The notes under the pieces: generated by a model | Seen by the model: the letters and a program-made list of their open reading frames with translations, nothing else | Database searches by the model: none | What the model was told of the DNA's origin: nothing | Made by a program: the position numbers and the translations under genes | Assembly: GCA_949878745.1 (NCBI GenBank) | Contig: CATLBH010000018.1 | Coordinates: forward strand, 1-50,751 | From: an uncultured Ruminiclostridium sp. | GTDB taxonomy: Bacteria > Bacillota > Clostridia > Oscillospirales > Ruminococcaceae | DNA: 50,751 bases | Direction: 5' to 3' | Shown here: piece by piece, positions 14,723 through 23,707 of the stretch | How positions within the stretch are numbered: position 1 is the stretch's first letter | How the letters are laid out: the number at the start of each line of letters is the position of its first letter

Positions 14723-16693
14723 TTACTTTCTCTTCTTGGAGATTACAACCGCAGCAGCAGCGATAGCAGCAGGAACAACTGCGAGAACTACGCCTGTACC
14801 TACGTTCTTGTCTTCACCGCCATTGTTAGTGGAACCGGTCTGAGCAGGAGCTTCGGTAGTGGTCTCGGGAGCCTCAGTAGTGGTCTCGGGAGCTTCGGTT
14901 GTGGTTTCGGGAGCTTCGGTTGTGGTCTCATCCTCTTCGAAATCAACGCCGAAAGTAGCGAATGTGATAGTGAAGGGGCTGAAAGACTTGGTAGCAACCT
15001 TTACAAAACCGTCGGTCTTGTAAGTGTCGATGTTGATGATAGGAAGATTCTCAACAGTGCCGTTGGAAAGTCCGTGAGCAACAGTACCATTCTTGATGGT
15101 CTTGCCCTGATTGTCCTTAGGAATAGGCAGAGTCAAAGTAACTTCGCCAGCGGGCTGTACAGGAATGCTGTTCTTGTCAAGAAGCTCTACTTCATAAGTA
15201 AGATTGCTGGTAGTGAGCTTGCCGATAGCCTGGAGGGTTGCGCCGCCATTGCCGCGGATAACGGAAGGAGTAGCTTCAACCTTAACGCCGGATACAGGGT
15301 CTTCAACAACGATAGTCTTTTCAACGGGAGCTACATCGTCCTGCTCGGGAATGATGATCTGGATGCTAGAAATACCGATGAGATCATCCTTGTTCATAAT
15401 CTTCTTGGTGTTATCGGTCTCTACGATACGGAAAGCAATGCTATCAACGTTACCGGAAACGGTAGCAACGGAATTCTTTACGAGCTCATCCCAATCGAAT
15501 TCGATAAAGTAGTTCTCTGTATCAATGTTGCCCTGATCCTGAAGTCTTGTAGTGTTTCTGAGGTTAACGCCTATAGCCATGTCAACCTTAGTAGAAGAGC
15601 CGCTGCTGGAGCTGTCGGGAGTAAGAACGGCAGAACCATGATCCTTATCGTTAGGTCTTGTAGGATAAGTGAAGATATCGCCCTTGCTGATAGCGTCATT
15701 GAGAGTGTCAGGCTTCATAAAGTTGAATCTGAGCTTTGCGCCTCTGTTCTGAACGATATTGTCGTTAACCCAACGAAGAGTGTTATAGCCAAAACCGTAA
15801 GCAGAGATGGGGTTACCGTTTGATTCGTAACCGATAATGCAGTTAGGATTCTTTCTTTCGGTACCGTCCTCGTTATACAAAGCCGCGCCGCTAAAATCGT
15901 AAGCGTTACCAACTGTAACAGCCTTACCGGAAGTCTTCTTATTCTTAGCGGTGTAAGAAGCGTCAGCGCTTAAAGACTCGGTAGTAAATTTACCATAATG
16001 TGCAGCGATCTGATCGTCAAGGGTTGTGTTAACCTTAACAGAGCCGGCATTATTGGCAATGCTATATTCGCCGGTGTCTACATTGAAGGAAGTGGTAACT
16101 GTGATGGAGTTAATCTTGCTGACATTGGTCAGGTCAAGGTCATAGCCTTCCAGAACAACGCTTTCTGCGCTTTCACCGTCATGTCTTACTCTGAAATACT
16201 GCAGAGTCATTCCGGGATCCTGAGGAGTCTGATGATACTGGTTGCAGACAGCCTTTACGGTTATCGCTCTGTTTGTGTTGGTTGTACCGGTAACAGTGAT
16301 GGTTGTTTCGTTGCCCTTGTAACGGTTTGTTGTAGAAAGGGGACCGAAATTGCCGTTAGCGTCATCGCCGTATGTCCAACCAAAAATGTCTTCGTTAAGC
16401 TGCTGTTGAAGCTTAGTGCTGAAGCCGCCATAAATATTTACAGCGAACTGAAGAGTGTGATCAAACTCAAACTCAACAGGAGCTGTGGTTGTATTGCTGA
16501 TACCGAACAGTTCCTTAGCGTCCACACCGCCTCTGATGTTGATGGTCTTGGAATAATTAACGTCCATTGTGCCGATATCGTAAACGAAATCAAAAGTCTT
16601 CGTCTCAGATTCAGCAGAAACACCTACTACTGCAAGCGAGCTAACTGTCAAAGCGGCAGCTGCTACGCTAGCAATAATTTTTTTCATGCTCAT
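14723..16693 (-). CDS. large secreted surface protein with TTEAPE linker and TG-hydrophobic-KKRK tail
   Basis: The 656-residue protein begins with a clear signal peptide (MSMKKIIASVAAAALTVSSL, cleavage probably after VSA near residue 27). A long beta-rich, Asn/Thr-rich region fills about 30-590 and matches no domain I can name. Then come four TTEAPE-type repeats, a polar segment and a C-terminal anchor of NVGTG, a hydrophobic stretch and KKRK. This ending resembles LPxTG-type sorting signals with a degenerate motif, or a simple membrane anchor. The same architecture recurs in the protein at 36511. The start has GGAGGA-type spacing before the second Met (MKKII). The gene is transcribed alone, from the promoter at 16857-16885, with a structured leader. 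Confidence 0.85.
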   Translation of the reverse strand: MSMKKIIASVAAAALTVSSLAVVGVSAESETKTFDFVYDIGTMDVNYSKTINIRGGVDAKELFGISNTTTAPVEFEFDHTLQFAVNIYGGFSTKLQQQLNEDIFGWTYGDDANGNFGPLSTTNRYKGNETTITVTGTTNTNRAITVKAVCNQYHQTPQDPGMTLQYFRVRHDGESAESVVLEGYDLDLTNVSKINSITVTTSFNVDTGEYSIANNAGSVKVNTTLDDQIAAHYGKFTTESLSADASYTAKNKKTSGKAVTVGNAYDFSGAALYNEDGTERKNPNCIIGYESNGNPISAYGFGYNTLRWVNDNIVQNRGAKLRFNFMKPDTLNDAISKGDIFTYPTRPNDKDHGSAVLTPDSSSSGSSTKVDMAIGVNLRNTTRLQDQGNIDTENYFIEFDWDELVKNSVATVSGNVDSIAFRIVETDNTKKIMNKDDLIGISSIQIIIPEQDDVAPVEKTIVVEDPVSGVKVEATPSVIRGNGGATLQAIGKLTTSNLTYEVELLDKNSIPVQPAGEVTLTLPIPKDNQGKTIKNGTVAHGLSNGTVENLPIINIDTYKTDGFVKVATKSFSPFTITFATFGVDFEEDETTTEAPETTTEAPETTTEAPETTTEAPAQTGSTNNGGEDKNVGTGVVLAVVPAAIAAAAVVISKKRK

Positions 16694-16849
16694 AATAAGT
16701 CCTCCATTTTTTTATTATGTTTGTTTTTACTATAAAAACAGACTTAAGTAAATTTGTCTGTAAGTATAGCTTTGGCAGGCCAACGTCGGAGGGTTTTGGA
16801 CAAGCGATCCGACATGGGCGCAGGATAATTTAGCTTATCCTCCAATTAC
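16694..16849 (-). promoter_or_regulatory. structured 5' leader of the surface protein gene
   Basis: The predicted transcript has about 155 untranslated bases. In it are three stems: GGATAA/TTATCC (near 16823-16838), GTCGGA/TCCGAC (near 16785-16815) and CAGAC/GTCTG (near 16740-16764). The arrangement suggests a cis-regulatory RNA. I could not match it to a known riboswitch class from memory. Confidence 0.45.
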
Positions 16850-16856
16850 ATGGTTA

Positions 16857-16885
16857 AGTTTACCATACAATTATGTAAATTTCAA
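16857..16885 (-). promoter_or_regulatory. promoter of the surface protein gene, with shared upstream box
   Basis: On the minus strand TTGAAA (16880-16885) and TAAACT (16857-16862) are 17 bases apart. The -35 lies within TGCCAATTGAAATTT, nearly identical to the sequence over the -35 of the gene at 36511, suggesting common control. Confidence 0.65.
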
Positions 16886-17218
16886 TTGGCAATTTATACC
16901 ATATTTAAACCGAATTTACATAGATTATTGCTAAATTCCCCAAAGGCTTTTTTTGTTTTCGCCTTACATTTATGAAGTCAAGCGTTCTTATGAAAAAGTT
17001 TCAGAAATCGCAAATTTTTATTGACCGATTTTCTCCTGTTATCATAACTCCCGCCGGAGCTTCAAGCATAAGGTTTATTTCCTTCCTGCAATTAAGTAGT
17101 CTCTCAACCCCCTCGAAAAGTTTCATACGCGTAAAAAATTTTTTTCTCTTTTAAACACTGCTTATACTATACTATATATAATAGTAATTGCCTTTTTACA
17201 GAATAGGAGATGAAACTA

Positions 17219-17338
17219 TTGGGAAACAAGAAAAGAGAACCGGCGATATTTGCCGTTTCAGACTCGTTAATCAAAACCACCACTGAAGTGGTGGTTTGCA
17301 CACGCCCTAAAAGGGCGAATTACAGGCTCAACCCCTAA
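17219..17338 (+). pseudogene. possible 5' remnant of a PPDK-regulatory (DUF299) gene cut by the IS200 element
   Basis: A TTG at 17219, nine bases after AGGAG, opens MGNKKREPAIFAVSDSL before the frame enters the IS200 left-end hairpin at about 17272 and stops at 17338. The block AIFAVSDSL resembles the N-terminus of pyruvate phosphate dikinase regulatory proteins (YVVSDSxGETAE). The rest of that gene is not present on the other side of the element. This is a 17-residue match and is tentative. Confidence 0.3.
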
Positions 17339-18012
17339 AGGGGTGTTGAAGGTCTGACATAGCATTACTATCACAGACAGCCGCTAAAGCGGCTGTTTAT
17401 TTTTGTCCTTTAATTCTTGCTACCCGTAAACGGGTCTACATATTCCTTCAATGTCATTTGATCATATTCATAATCTTCTTTCAGTTGATTTTGAATATAT
17501 TTTTTTATTGCAGTTTCGTTTCTTCCCACTGTATCTACAAAATATCCACGACACCAAAAATGCCGATTTTCGTATTTGTACTTTAAGTTCGCATGTCTGT
17601 CAAATATCATCAATGTACTTTTCCCCTTGAGAAATCCCACAAACTGTGCTATACTTAAATACGGTGGAACACTTACAAGCATGTGAATATGGTCGGGACA
17701 AGCATTTGCTTCTATTATCTCTACCTTCTTTTCTTCGCACAGTTTCCTGAGTATTTTTCCTATGTCTGCCCTCAGTTGCCCGTATATAGCTTTTCTGCGG
17801 TATTTGGGTGCGAATACTATGTGATATTCACATCTGTATGTTGAGTGTGACAATGTTTTTATTTCATTCTTCATCTGCTAATGACCTCCTTTATGTTACT
17901 GTAATAGTAATGCGGCTGCCAAACCGTTACTATTATATCATATTGGAGGTTGTTATTTTGCTAAAGCTTTTTATTCCACCGGCTGAGCCGGTGGTTTTGG
18001 CGCTAAAGCTCC
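17265..18012 (-). mobile_element. IS200/IS605-family insertion element with tnpA only
   Basis: The element contains a Y1-type transposase gene flanked by subterminal hairpins: AAACCACCACT/AGTGGTGGTTT (17274-17297) on the left and CCACCGGCTGAGCCGGTGG (17976-17994) on the right. These hairpins share the CCACC/GGTGG base, as expected for TnpA recognition. Additional hairpins with CTAAA-type loops lie at 17303-17317, about 17331-17344 and 17379-17394, the last acting as the tnpA terminator. No tnpB is present. The exact ends are estimates. Confidence 0.75.
17410..17874 (-). CDS. tnpA: IS200-type Y1 transposase TnpA
   Basis: This 154-residue enzyme cuts and joins single-stranded DNA at IS200 ends. 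The HUH motif is in CPDHIHMLVSVPP, and the catalytic tyrosine lies in the ETAIKKYIQNQ helix near the C-terminus. Other family blocks are YRCEYHIVFAPKYRRKAIYG and FLKGKSTLMIF. The ATG at 17874 has AAGGAGG upstream. The length is complete and no disruption is seen, so the element may be active. It stands alone without an accessory TnpB nuclease. Confidence 0.95.
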   Translation of the reverse strand: MKNEIKTLSHSTYRCEYHIVFAPKYRRKAIYGQLRADIGKILRKLCEEKKVEIIEANACPDHIHMLVSVPPYLSIAQFVGFLKGKSTLMIFDRHANLKYKYENRHFWCRGYFVDTVGRNETAIKKYIQNQLKEDYEYDQMTLKEYVDPFTGSKN

Positions 18013-18020
18013 AATAAATT

Positions 18021-18046
18021 ACCCTTCGGGGCTATCCCCGAAGGGT
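18021..18046. terminator. hairpin terminator after the zinc-ribbon gene
   Basis: ACCCTTCGGGG (18021-18031) pairs with CCCCGAAGGGT (18036-18046). It lies 40 bases beyond the minus-strand stop at 18086; the T-rich run is moderate on the minus strand and A-rich on the plus side. Confidence 0.6.
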
Positions 18047-18085
18047 AAAAAACGTTTTTACGTCTCAGTTCACATAAACAGCATA

Positions 18086-18970
18086 TCAGAACTTATTGCC
18101 GCACTGTCTGCAAAAAGCCGCTTCAGCGCTGTTTTCGGTACCGCACGCAATGCAAAACTTATGTCCGGACGGTTTTTCCGAAGGAATCGGATCGGCCACC
18201 GCAACCGCCGAAGAGGGCGCGGGTTCGGGAGCGGCCGGCGCGGATGCGGGCGCGGGCTGAGCGGAAACTATAGGGTCAAGTACGGGCTGAGCGGACTGTA
18301 TCGGCTGTGAAGGCTGAACAGGTTGCACGGGAGTTTGCTGTACGGGAGTCTGCTGAACAGGTTGGACGGGCTGTCCGTACTGTTGAGGCTGCTGACCGTA
18401 ATAAGGCTGCTGAATCGGCGCGGCCTTGGGCGGCTGAGTAGCCAAAAAATACGTCCATACTATATAAGTAAGGAATCCAACGGCAGCCAATTCCAACAGC
18501 GAAAAAAACATTCCCAATACCGCGCCGCCGACAGCCGAGCCAAAAAAGCTGTATTTAACCGTCTGAACGATATACGCGATACTGTGTATGAAACAGATAA
18601 GGCTGAACAATGAAACCGTCGACATAGCCACGGTAAGGGGAAGAAGCTTTTTCTTTGAAATAGCGAAAAAGCCGAATATAACGGAAATCACCCCAAAGGG
18701 TATCCTAAAGCTTCCCGCCGTCATAAGAACAACGGAAAGAAACGCGCATGCCCCCGTGGCTATGTAGGAAAACGCTTCTGAGTTTTTCTCCAAAAAAGCC
18801 AGAATGGGGTCGGCCTTAAGCGCCGAAGCGATTTTGTCCCCAAGATTATTTATAGCGTCGGTTTTTTGTTTTTTCGCCGCGGAGGGATCGATACCGGGCT
18901 TTTGGGGCGGGATATAGGGGGGCGGCATTTGCTGATTGGGCCGGTTGGGCTGCTGATACTGATTGTTCAT
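18086..18970 (-). CDS. Pro/Gln-rich membrane protein with C-terminal zinc ribbon
   Basis: The 294-residue protein has a Pro/Gln-rich N-terminus, about four hydrophobic segments between residues 65 and 180, a second Pro/Gln/Ala-rich linker, and a C-terminal zinc ribbon (KFCIACGTENSAEAAFCRQC) with two CxxC pairs. Such proteins are widespread in Firmicutes, and I know of no assigned function. The ATG at 18970 has AAGGAAAG upstream and a consensus promoter at 19041-19069. It is divergent from the PBP gene and probably monocistronic. Confidence 0.8.
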   Translation of the reverse strand: MNNQYQQPNRPNQQMPPPYIPPQKPGIDPSAAKKQKTDAINNLGDKIASALKADPILAFLEKNSEAFSYIATGACAFLSVVLMTAGSFRIPFGVISVIFGFFAISKKKLLPLTVAMSTVSLFSLICFIHSIAYIVQTVKYSFFGSAVGGAVLGMFFSLLELAAVGFLTYIVWTYFLATQPPKAAPIQQPYYGQQPQQYGQPVQPVQQTPVQQTPVQPVQPSQPIQSAQPVLDPIVSAQPAPASAPAAPEPAPSSAVAVADPIPSEKPSGHKFCIACGTENSAEAAFCRQCGNKF

Positions 18971-19040
18971 TTTCTTTCCTTTCCGTAAATCTTTGAATCA
19001 AACGATAAAATTATATGTCCGAAGCACATATTTTAGTATA

Positions 19041-19069
19041 ATTATACTATTTTTATCTCATATTGTCAA
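19041..19069 (-). promoter_or_regulatory. sigma-A promoter of the zinc-ribbon membrane protein gene
   Basis: Minus-strand TTGACA (19064-19069) and TATAAT (19041-19046), both perfect, 17 bases apart. Confidence 0.85.
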
Positions 19070-19128
19070 TAGTATTGGTAAATTTCACCTTTGTTTAAGT
19101 TAAATTTCTGAAATTATTTAAAAAGTAC

Positions 19129-19157
19129 TTAACATTTCGACAAAAATGTGGTATACT
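19129..19157 (+). promoter_or_regulatory. sigma-A promoter of the PBP1 gene
   Basis: TTAACA (19129-19134) and TATACT (19152-19157) with a 17-base spacer. A start near 19164 excludes the ATG at 19146 and supports initiation at 19233. Confidence 0.75.
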
Positions 19158-19232
19158 AAAACAGAAAATACGCGGAAAAAGCGTGTCTTTTTCCATAGAC
19201 CCTCTAATCAAAAGTACTTATGGGTGAATAAT

Positions 19233-21752
19233 ATGAATAACGACAAAAAAGTAAAATATGTAAAAGTCGGCGAGGAAAGCGAAGCCGCCGCAAAAAAGAA
19301 AAAGAAAAAAAGGCATTGGGGAATTCTTCCGGAAACGGAAAAAATCACTCCCCTCCGAGTAATAGGAAAAAGCTTCGGCATAATCGGAACAACCGTCGCC
19401 GCCATGCTGTTGGTAATCATAATCGCCATTTGCATCATTATTACGGGACTCGCCCTTTATGTCACACAGTTCGCGGAAACGGACTTTGACGTAAGCTTGG
19501 AGGACGCGGAGCTTAATTCCTCCACCTTCCTTTACGCTTATGACGAAGCGGGAAACGAGGTGGCCTTAAAACAGCTGAGCACCGATGAAAACCGCGTTCT
19601 GATAAAGCTGAGCGATCTCCCTCAGCATGTTATAAACGCCTTTATTTCGGTAGAGGACGCGCGTTTTCTCGAACACGACGGCGTTGACTGGAAAAGAACG
19701 GTGGCGGTAACCGTCAGAATGGTGGCCGAGGGAGGAACCGACGGCGGCTCCACCATTACCCAGCAGCTTGTGAGAGACATCACCGGAGACAAGGAGGTCA
19801 GCATAGGGCGTAAGCTGAGAGAAATTTTCCGCGCCTTGGAGCTGGAAAAAAAGTACTCCAAAAACGAGATACTTGAAAGCTATCTTAATCGTATACCTTT
19901 GGGCGGCGTTACCTTCGGCATAGCCTCCGCCTCAATGAGGTATTTTGATAAGAGTCCCGATCAGCTGACCATAGCCGAAGCGGCGATCTTGGCGGGCATA
20001 GTGCGTTCCCCCTCCATCAGAAACCCATACGCCAATCTCTCCAAAACCAGAGAGGGACAAGTGAACGCCCTTAATAAAATGTACGAGTACGGCTATATCT
20101 CCACACAAGAGTATAACAACGCCTTAAACGAAAAGGTAAGATTCCGCCTTCCCGTAAAGGGGGACGATTTCGGCTACGTGGACGAGCGTTACAACGAATA
20201 TTACGGAATACAGGACGAGGACGACGAGGACGACGATCTGTACTACGAAAATGTTTCCTGGGAAGAACTGGGCGTGGAGGACGCGGATTCCTATACCCCC
20301 TATAAATGGAACGGCAGCTATGAGGTAAGCCAGAATTGGTACGTGGACGCGGCCATAAACCAGATAATAAAGGATCTGGCGGAGCTTAAGGGAATAACCA
20401 ACGACGCGGCTAAGGAACTTTTCTATAAAGGCGGCTTTAAGGCTTATTTAAATATGGATATGGCTATGCAGGATAAGCTGGAGGAAATGTTCAGAGACCC
20501 GCTTCTCGTTCTTAAATCTTTTAACGGCGATACCGTTTACGATTCCCCCAGCACCGCGGCCAACGAAGCGGAACTGGCGAGACAGAACACCATTCAGGCT
20601 TCCTTTATCATAACCGATTACAGCGGAACCGTACTGGCGCTGGTGGGCGGACTGGGAGAAAAAGAGGGCGACAACTGCTTTAACCGCGCCACCATGGATC
20701 CCCAGATCATAGGCTCCACAATAAAGCCTTTGGCGGTGTATTCCGTCGCCATAGAAAACAATATAATCACCTATTCCACAATGCTTAAAAATCAATCGGG
20801 AAAAATCCCCGCCGCCGCATTCGGACCCGGACCCTACGACAATGTATTCGGCTATGACCCGGAGGACAACACGGTGCGCTGGCCCCATAACTACGCGGAG
20901 GAGTTAAGCTTCGGAGACGGAAAGTTCTACCCCTCCTGGTATGCGGTGCAGGAATCTCTCAATACCGTTGCCGTAAACGTTTTAAGCCGCGTGGGCATAC
21001 AAAAGTCGTATACGCAGCTTTCGGAAAAGCTTCACTTTACTCTCGACCCCGTCAACGATATGTCTTATTCCCCTCTCGCGCTGGGTTCCATCACCGAGGG
21101 CGTAACGCTTACCCAGCTGGCCTCCGCTTACGCCATAATGGGCAACGGCGGGCTTTATTACGAGCCTTATCTTTACTCTAAAGTGGTGGACAGCGACGGA
21201 AGAACGGTTTTATCTCAGGACGCGGTGGGAGAAAGGATAATTTCCTCCGACACCTCTTATATAACCAACAGAATGATGAGAATGGTGGTGGCGGGGACAA
21301 ACCTTTACGGCTCCGGCCGTCACGCCAATTTGGAAAACATTGAGGTAGTGGGAAAAACCGGTACAGCCAACGACGAATCCACATTGTCATTCGTGGGACT
21401 TACCCCCCGATACGTGGCCTGCTACAGAATAAGCAGAGACAACCATAAACCCATTCACAAAACCGACAACTGGAATACCGTTCCCGCGGTGTGGGGAAAC
21501 GTAATGAAGGAGATTACGGCGGGAGAGCCGGCTCAGAGCTTCGTTCCCGACCCCGACGTGATTACGCTGAACTACTGTACGGCTACGGGGCTTATCGCGG
21601 GAGAAAACTGTCCCGATACGCGTATCGGATATTACAGGAAGAGTAAGATCCCGCAGAAATGCGGCGGGAAAAGTCATGATTATCAGACCGATACGTTTCT
21701 TACCGATTTCTGGTCCGATTACGATACGGAGGAAATCCCGCTTTACGATTGA
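19233..21752 (+). CDS. class A penicillin-binding protein (PBP1A-type transglycosylase/transpeptidase)
   Basis: This bifunctional peptidoglycan synthase polymerises lipid II and cross-links stem peptides at the outer membrane face. It has a basic cytoplasmic N-terminus, one transmembrane helix (about 49-78), a GT51 domain with catalytic Glu141 in SVEDARFLEHDGVDW, GGSTITQQL, and RKLREIFRALELEKKYSKNE. The transpeptidase domain has SxxK at Ser495 (STIK), SLN, and KTG at Lys708. An acidic insert (DEDDEDDD) separates the two domains. The length of 839 residues is normal. I chose ATG 19233 because the promoter lies over the longer start; GTG 19224 is an alternative. The RlmL-type gene follows after 23 bases. 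Confidence 0.93.
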   Translation: MNNDKKVKYVKVGEESEAAAKKKKKKRHWGILPETEKITPLRVIGKSFGIIGTTVAAMLLVIIIAICIIITGLALYVTQFAETDFDVSLEDAELNSSTFLYAYDEAGNEVALKQLSTDENRVLIKLSDLPQHVINAFISVEDARFLEHDGVDWKRTVAVTVRMVAEGGTDGGSTITQQLVRDITGDKEVSIGRKLREIFRALELEKKYSKNEILESYLNRIPLGGVTFGIASASMRYFDKSPDQLTIAEAAILAGIVRSPSIRNPYANLSKTREGQVNALNKMYEYGYISTQEYNNALNEKVRFRLPVKGDDFGYVDERYNEYYGIQDEDDEDDDLYYENVSWEELGVEDADSYTPYKWNGSYEVSQNWYVDAAINQIIKDLAELKGITNDAAKELFYKGGFKAYLNMDMAMQDKLEEMFRDPLLVLKSFNGDTVYDSPSTAANEAELARQNTIQASFIITDYSGTVLALVGGLGEKEGDNCFNRATMDPQIIGSTIKPLAVYSVAIENNIITYSTMLKNQSGKIPAAAFGPGPYDNVFGYDPEDNTVRWPHNYAEELSFGDGKFYPSWYAVQESLNTVAVNVLSRVGIQKSYTQLSEKLHFTLDPVNDMSYSPLALGSITEGVTLTQLASAYAIMGNGGLYYEPYLYSKVVDSDGRTVLSQDAVGERIISSDTSYITNRMMRMVVAGTNLYGSGRHANLENIEVVGKTGTANDESTLSFVGLTPRYVACYRISRDNHKPIHKTDNWNTVPAVWGNVMKEITAGEPAQSFVPDPDVITLNYCTATGLIAGENCPDTRIGYYRKSKIPQKCGGKSHDYQTDTFLTDFWSDYDTEEIPLYD

Positions 21753-21775
21753 TTTAATAAGAAAGGATCCCCATA

Positions 21776-22918
21776 ATGTACCGACTTACCGCGCCCTGCC
21801 TTTTCGGACTTGAAAAAACGCTTTCCTTTGAAATAAAAAGAGCGGGAGGAACGAATATTGCCATGAGGGACGGAAGAGCGTTCTTTGACGGCGACGAAAG
21901 CGTTATTGCCAAAATGAACATTACCTCCTCCGTGGCCGAAAGGGTACAGATTGTTTTGGGGGAATTTAACGCTTCCGATTTTGACGAAATTTTCGAGGGG
22001 GCAAAAAATGCTCCCATAGAAGAATTCGCGGGAAAAGACGACGCGTTCCCCGTAGCGAAGGGACACTCCCTAAGCTCTAAAATAACCAGTATCCCCGCCA
22101 TACAAAAAACGGTAAAAAAAGCCTTGGCGGAGCGTATGAAGAAAAAACACGGAGCGGCGGTGCTGCCAGAAAGCAAAGACACGCTGCCCGTACACTTCCT
22201 GCTCCAGAAGGACGTTATGCTGCTCTCTCTGGACACCACAGGGGCAAGTCTTCACAAAAGAGGATACCGAAGCCGATCGGGAGAGGCTCCCATAAGGGAG
22301 ACTTTGGCGGCGGGAATGGCCGACCTTGCCCATGTGAGAAGCTCCGACCTTGTCTTGGATCCATTCTGCGGAAGCGGCACCATACTTATAGAAGCGGCGA
22401 TGAAACAGCTTAATATCGCGCCCGGAATGAACCGAAGCTTTATCGCCTCCCAGTGGGACTGCTTCCATAAGGAAATATGGGAAAGAGAATTCCGCGAGGC
22501 AAAAGAACGGGTAAAAAACGAAAACGTTGTCCTTTTCGGCAGCGACAAAGACGGCGAAGCCGTAAAGCTGGCGGAGGAAAACGCTTGGAAAGCGGGAGTC
22601 AATAAGTATATACGCTTTGAAAAGCGTGACATAAAGGATTTTGAGTATCCCAAAACTTCCCCCAACGCTCCCGTTAAAATAATAACCAACCCGCCCTACG
22701 CCCAGCGTATGCTGACGGAAGAGGAAGCGGACGGGATTTATCGGATAATGGGAAAAAGAATGCTTCCTCTTGGGGAGAACAGTCTTTTTGTCATAACCTC
22801 GCGGGAAAACTTCCCCGAACTTTTCGGAAAAAAAGCGGACAAGGACAGAAAGCTCTATAACGGTATGTTAAAGTGCCGATTGTATTCGTATTTCGGAGAA
22901 CGAACCGAATTGAGATAA
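21776..22918 (+). CDS. THUMP-domain class I RNA methyltransferase (RlmL/YpsC-like)
   Basis: The 380-residue enzyme probably makes N2-methylguanosine in 23S rRNA with S-adenosylmethionine. An N-terminal ferredoxin-like/THUMP region (about 1-160) precedes the methyltransferase domain, which has motif I DPFCGSGTILIEAAM and the catalytic motif IV NPPYAQRM. LHKRGYRSRSGEAPIRETLAAG is the typical linker block of this family. The ATG at 21776 has AAAGGA upstream and follows the PBP stop by 23 bases, so the two are probably cotranscribed. The exact target base cannot be told from sequence alone. Confidence 0.88.
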   Translation: MYRLTAPCLFGLEKTLSFEIKRAGGTNIAMRDGRAFFDGDESVIAKMNITSSVAERVQIVLGEFNASDFDEIFEGAKNAPIEEFAGKDDAFPVAKGHSLSSKITSIPAIQKTVKKALAERMKKKHGAAVLPESKDTLPVHFLLQKDVMLLSLDTTGASLHKRGYRSRSGEAPIRETLAAGMADLAHVRSSDLVLDPFCGSGTILIEAAMKQLNIAPGMNRSFIASQWDCFHKEIWEREFREAKERVKNENVVLFGSDKDGEAVKLAEENAWKAGVNKYIRFEKRDIKDFEYPKTSPNAPVKIITNPPYAQRMLTEEEADGIYRIMGKRMLPLGENSLFVITSRENFPELFGKKADKDRKLYNGMLKCRLYSYFGERTELR

Positions 22919-22921
22919 AAA

Positions 22922-23509
22922 TTAACCGAATACCTTTTTAAGCCATTCAAAAAGTGCGAATTTTATTTCGGGCGGTCTTTCGGGATCGTCTATGTCGGCG
23001 CTGTTGTAAACATACTCCTCAACCGCGCCCAGACAAAGGGGGGGGAACATCACGCACCACCAGTTTCTTCCTTCCCCTTCGCCGATAAGTATCCGCAAAG
23101 CGTCGTATTCCCCCGCGGGAACGGTAACGGAGCCGTAACGGCGGGTGGTAAAAAACACCTTTTCCACGCTGGCGGTGATTTTATAGTCATAGCCTTTGTC
23201 ACAGACGAACGACTGCGCCTTTCGCGCGATTTCGCGAAGGTTTTCCTTTGCGACGTTTTTAGCGTCCTCTGCGGTGGAACAGCCCTCGAAGATATACTGC
23301 ATATCCTCGGACAAAAAGTCCCTGAGGGCATATTTAAGCTCCTGATCCTCCGAGCTGTCGGAGTTTGCCAGAATATGCATTCGAAAAAGCCTGTTGGGCA
23401 TATCCTCGCATTCCCCCGCGAACGCGGAAAAGCTTCCCATAATTACCGCCAGGGCGGTGCCGAAAAGCATCGACAGGGTAAGAATGCGTTCCTTTGTCAA
23501 AAATTTCAT
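22922..23509 (-). CDS. spoIIR: stage II sporulation protein R (SpoIIR)
   Basis: SpoIIR is secreted from the forespore and triggers SpoIIGA to process pro-sigma-E in the mother cell. The 195-residue protein has an N-terminal signal/anchor segment and the family blocks NRLFRMHILANSDSSEDQELKYALRDF, ENLREIARKAQSFV and GEGEGRNWWCVMFPPLCLGAV. The ATG at 23509 has GAGGGG seven bases upstream. It is convergent with the RlmL-like gene, separated by three bases, and divergent from the sigma factor gene. It is good evidence that the organism forms endospores. Confidence 0.93.
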   Translation of the reverse strand: MKFLTKERILTLSMLFGTALAVIMGSFSAFAGECEDMPNRLFRMHILANSDSSEDQELKYALRDFLSEDMQYIFEGCSTAEDAKNVAKENLREIARKAQSFVCDKGYDYKITASVEKVFFTTRRYGSVTVPAGEYDALRILIGEGEGRNWWCVMFPPLCLGAVEEYVYNSADIDDPERPPEIKFALFEWLKKVFG

Positions 23510-23707
23510 ATAAAATCCCCTCTTTCTGTTTATTGCGGCTTGTTGCCGCTTATTGCCGCTAAAACTGTTTGCTACGGGGATTATTGGAAAACCGCCGTAA
23601 AATATACAGGAAAAATACAGGTATTTTCGCGCAAAATTTCAAAAGCTGAAACTTTTTACCATAAAGTCCTTACTACTAAGTGTAAGGCGGAAAGTGAGGT
23701 GAAACGC

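Larger units (their letters stand above)
16694..17204. other. leader and upstream region of the surface protein gene
   Basis: About 500 bases hold the surface-gene leader (16694-16849) and its promoter. Upstream is an AT-rich stretch with a weak plus-strand promoter-like TATAAT near 17176-17181 that could serve the short frame at 17219. A chance open frame at 16972-17154 has no ribosome binding site or recognisable content. Confidence 0.5.

Noticed and set aside
16694-16849. Cyclic-di-GMP, cobalamin or SAM riboswitch
   Set aside because: The conserved sequence blocks of those classes are not present on either strand.
16972-17154. Short plus-strand frame upstream of the IS200 element
   Set aside because: No ribosome binding site, no homology I can see, AT-rich chance frame.
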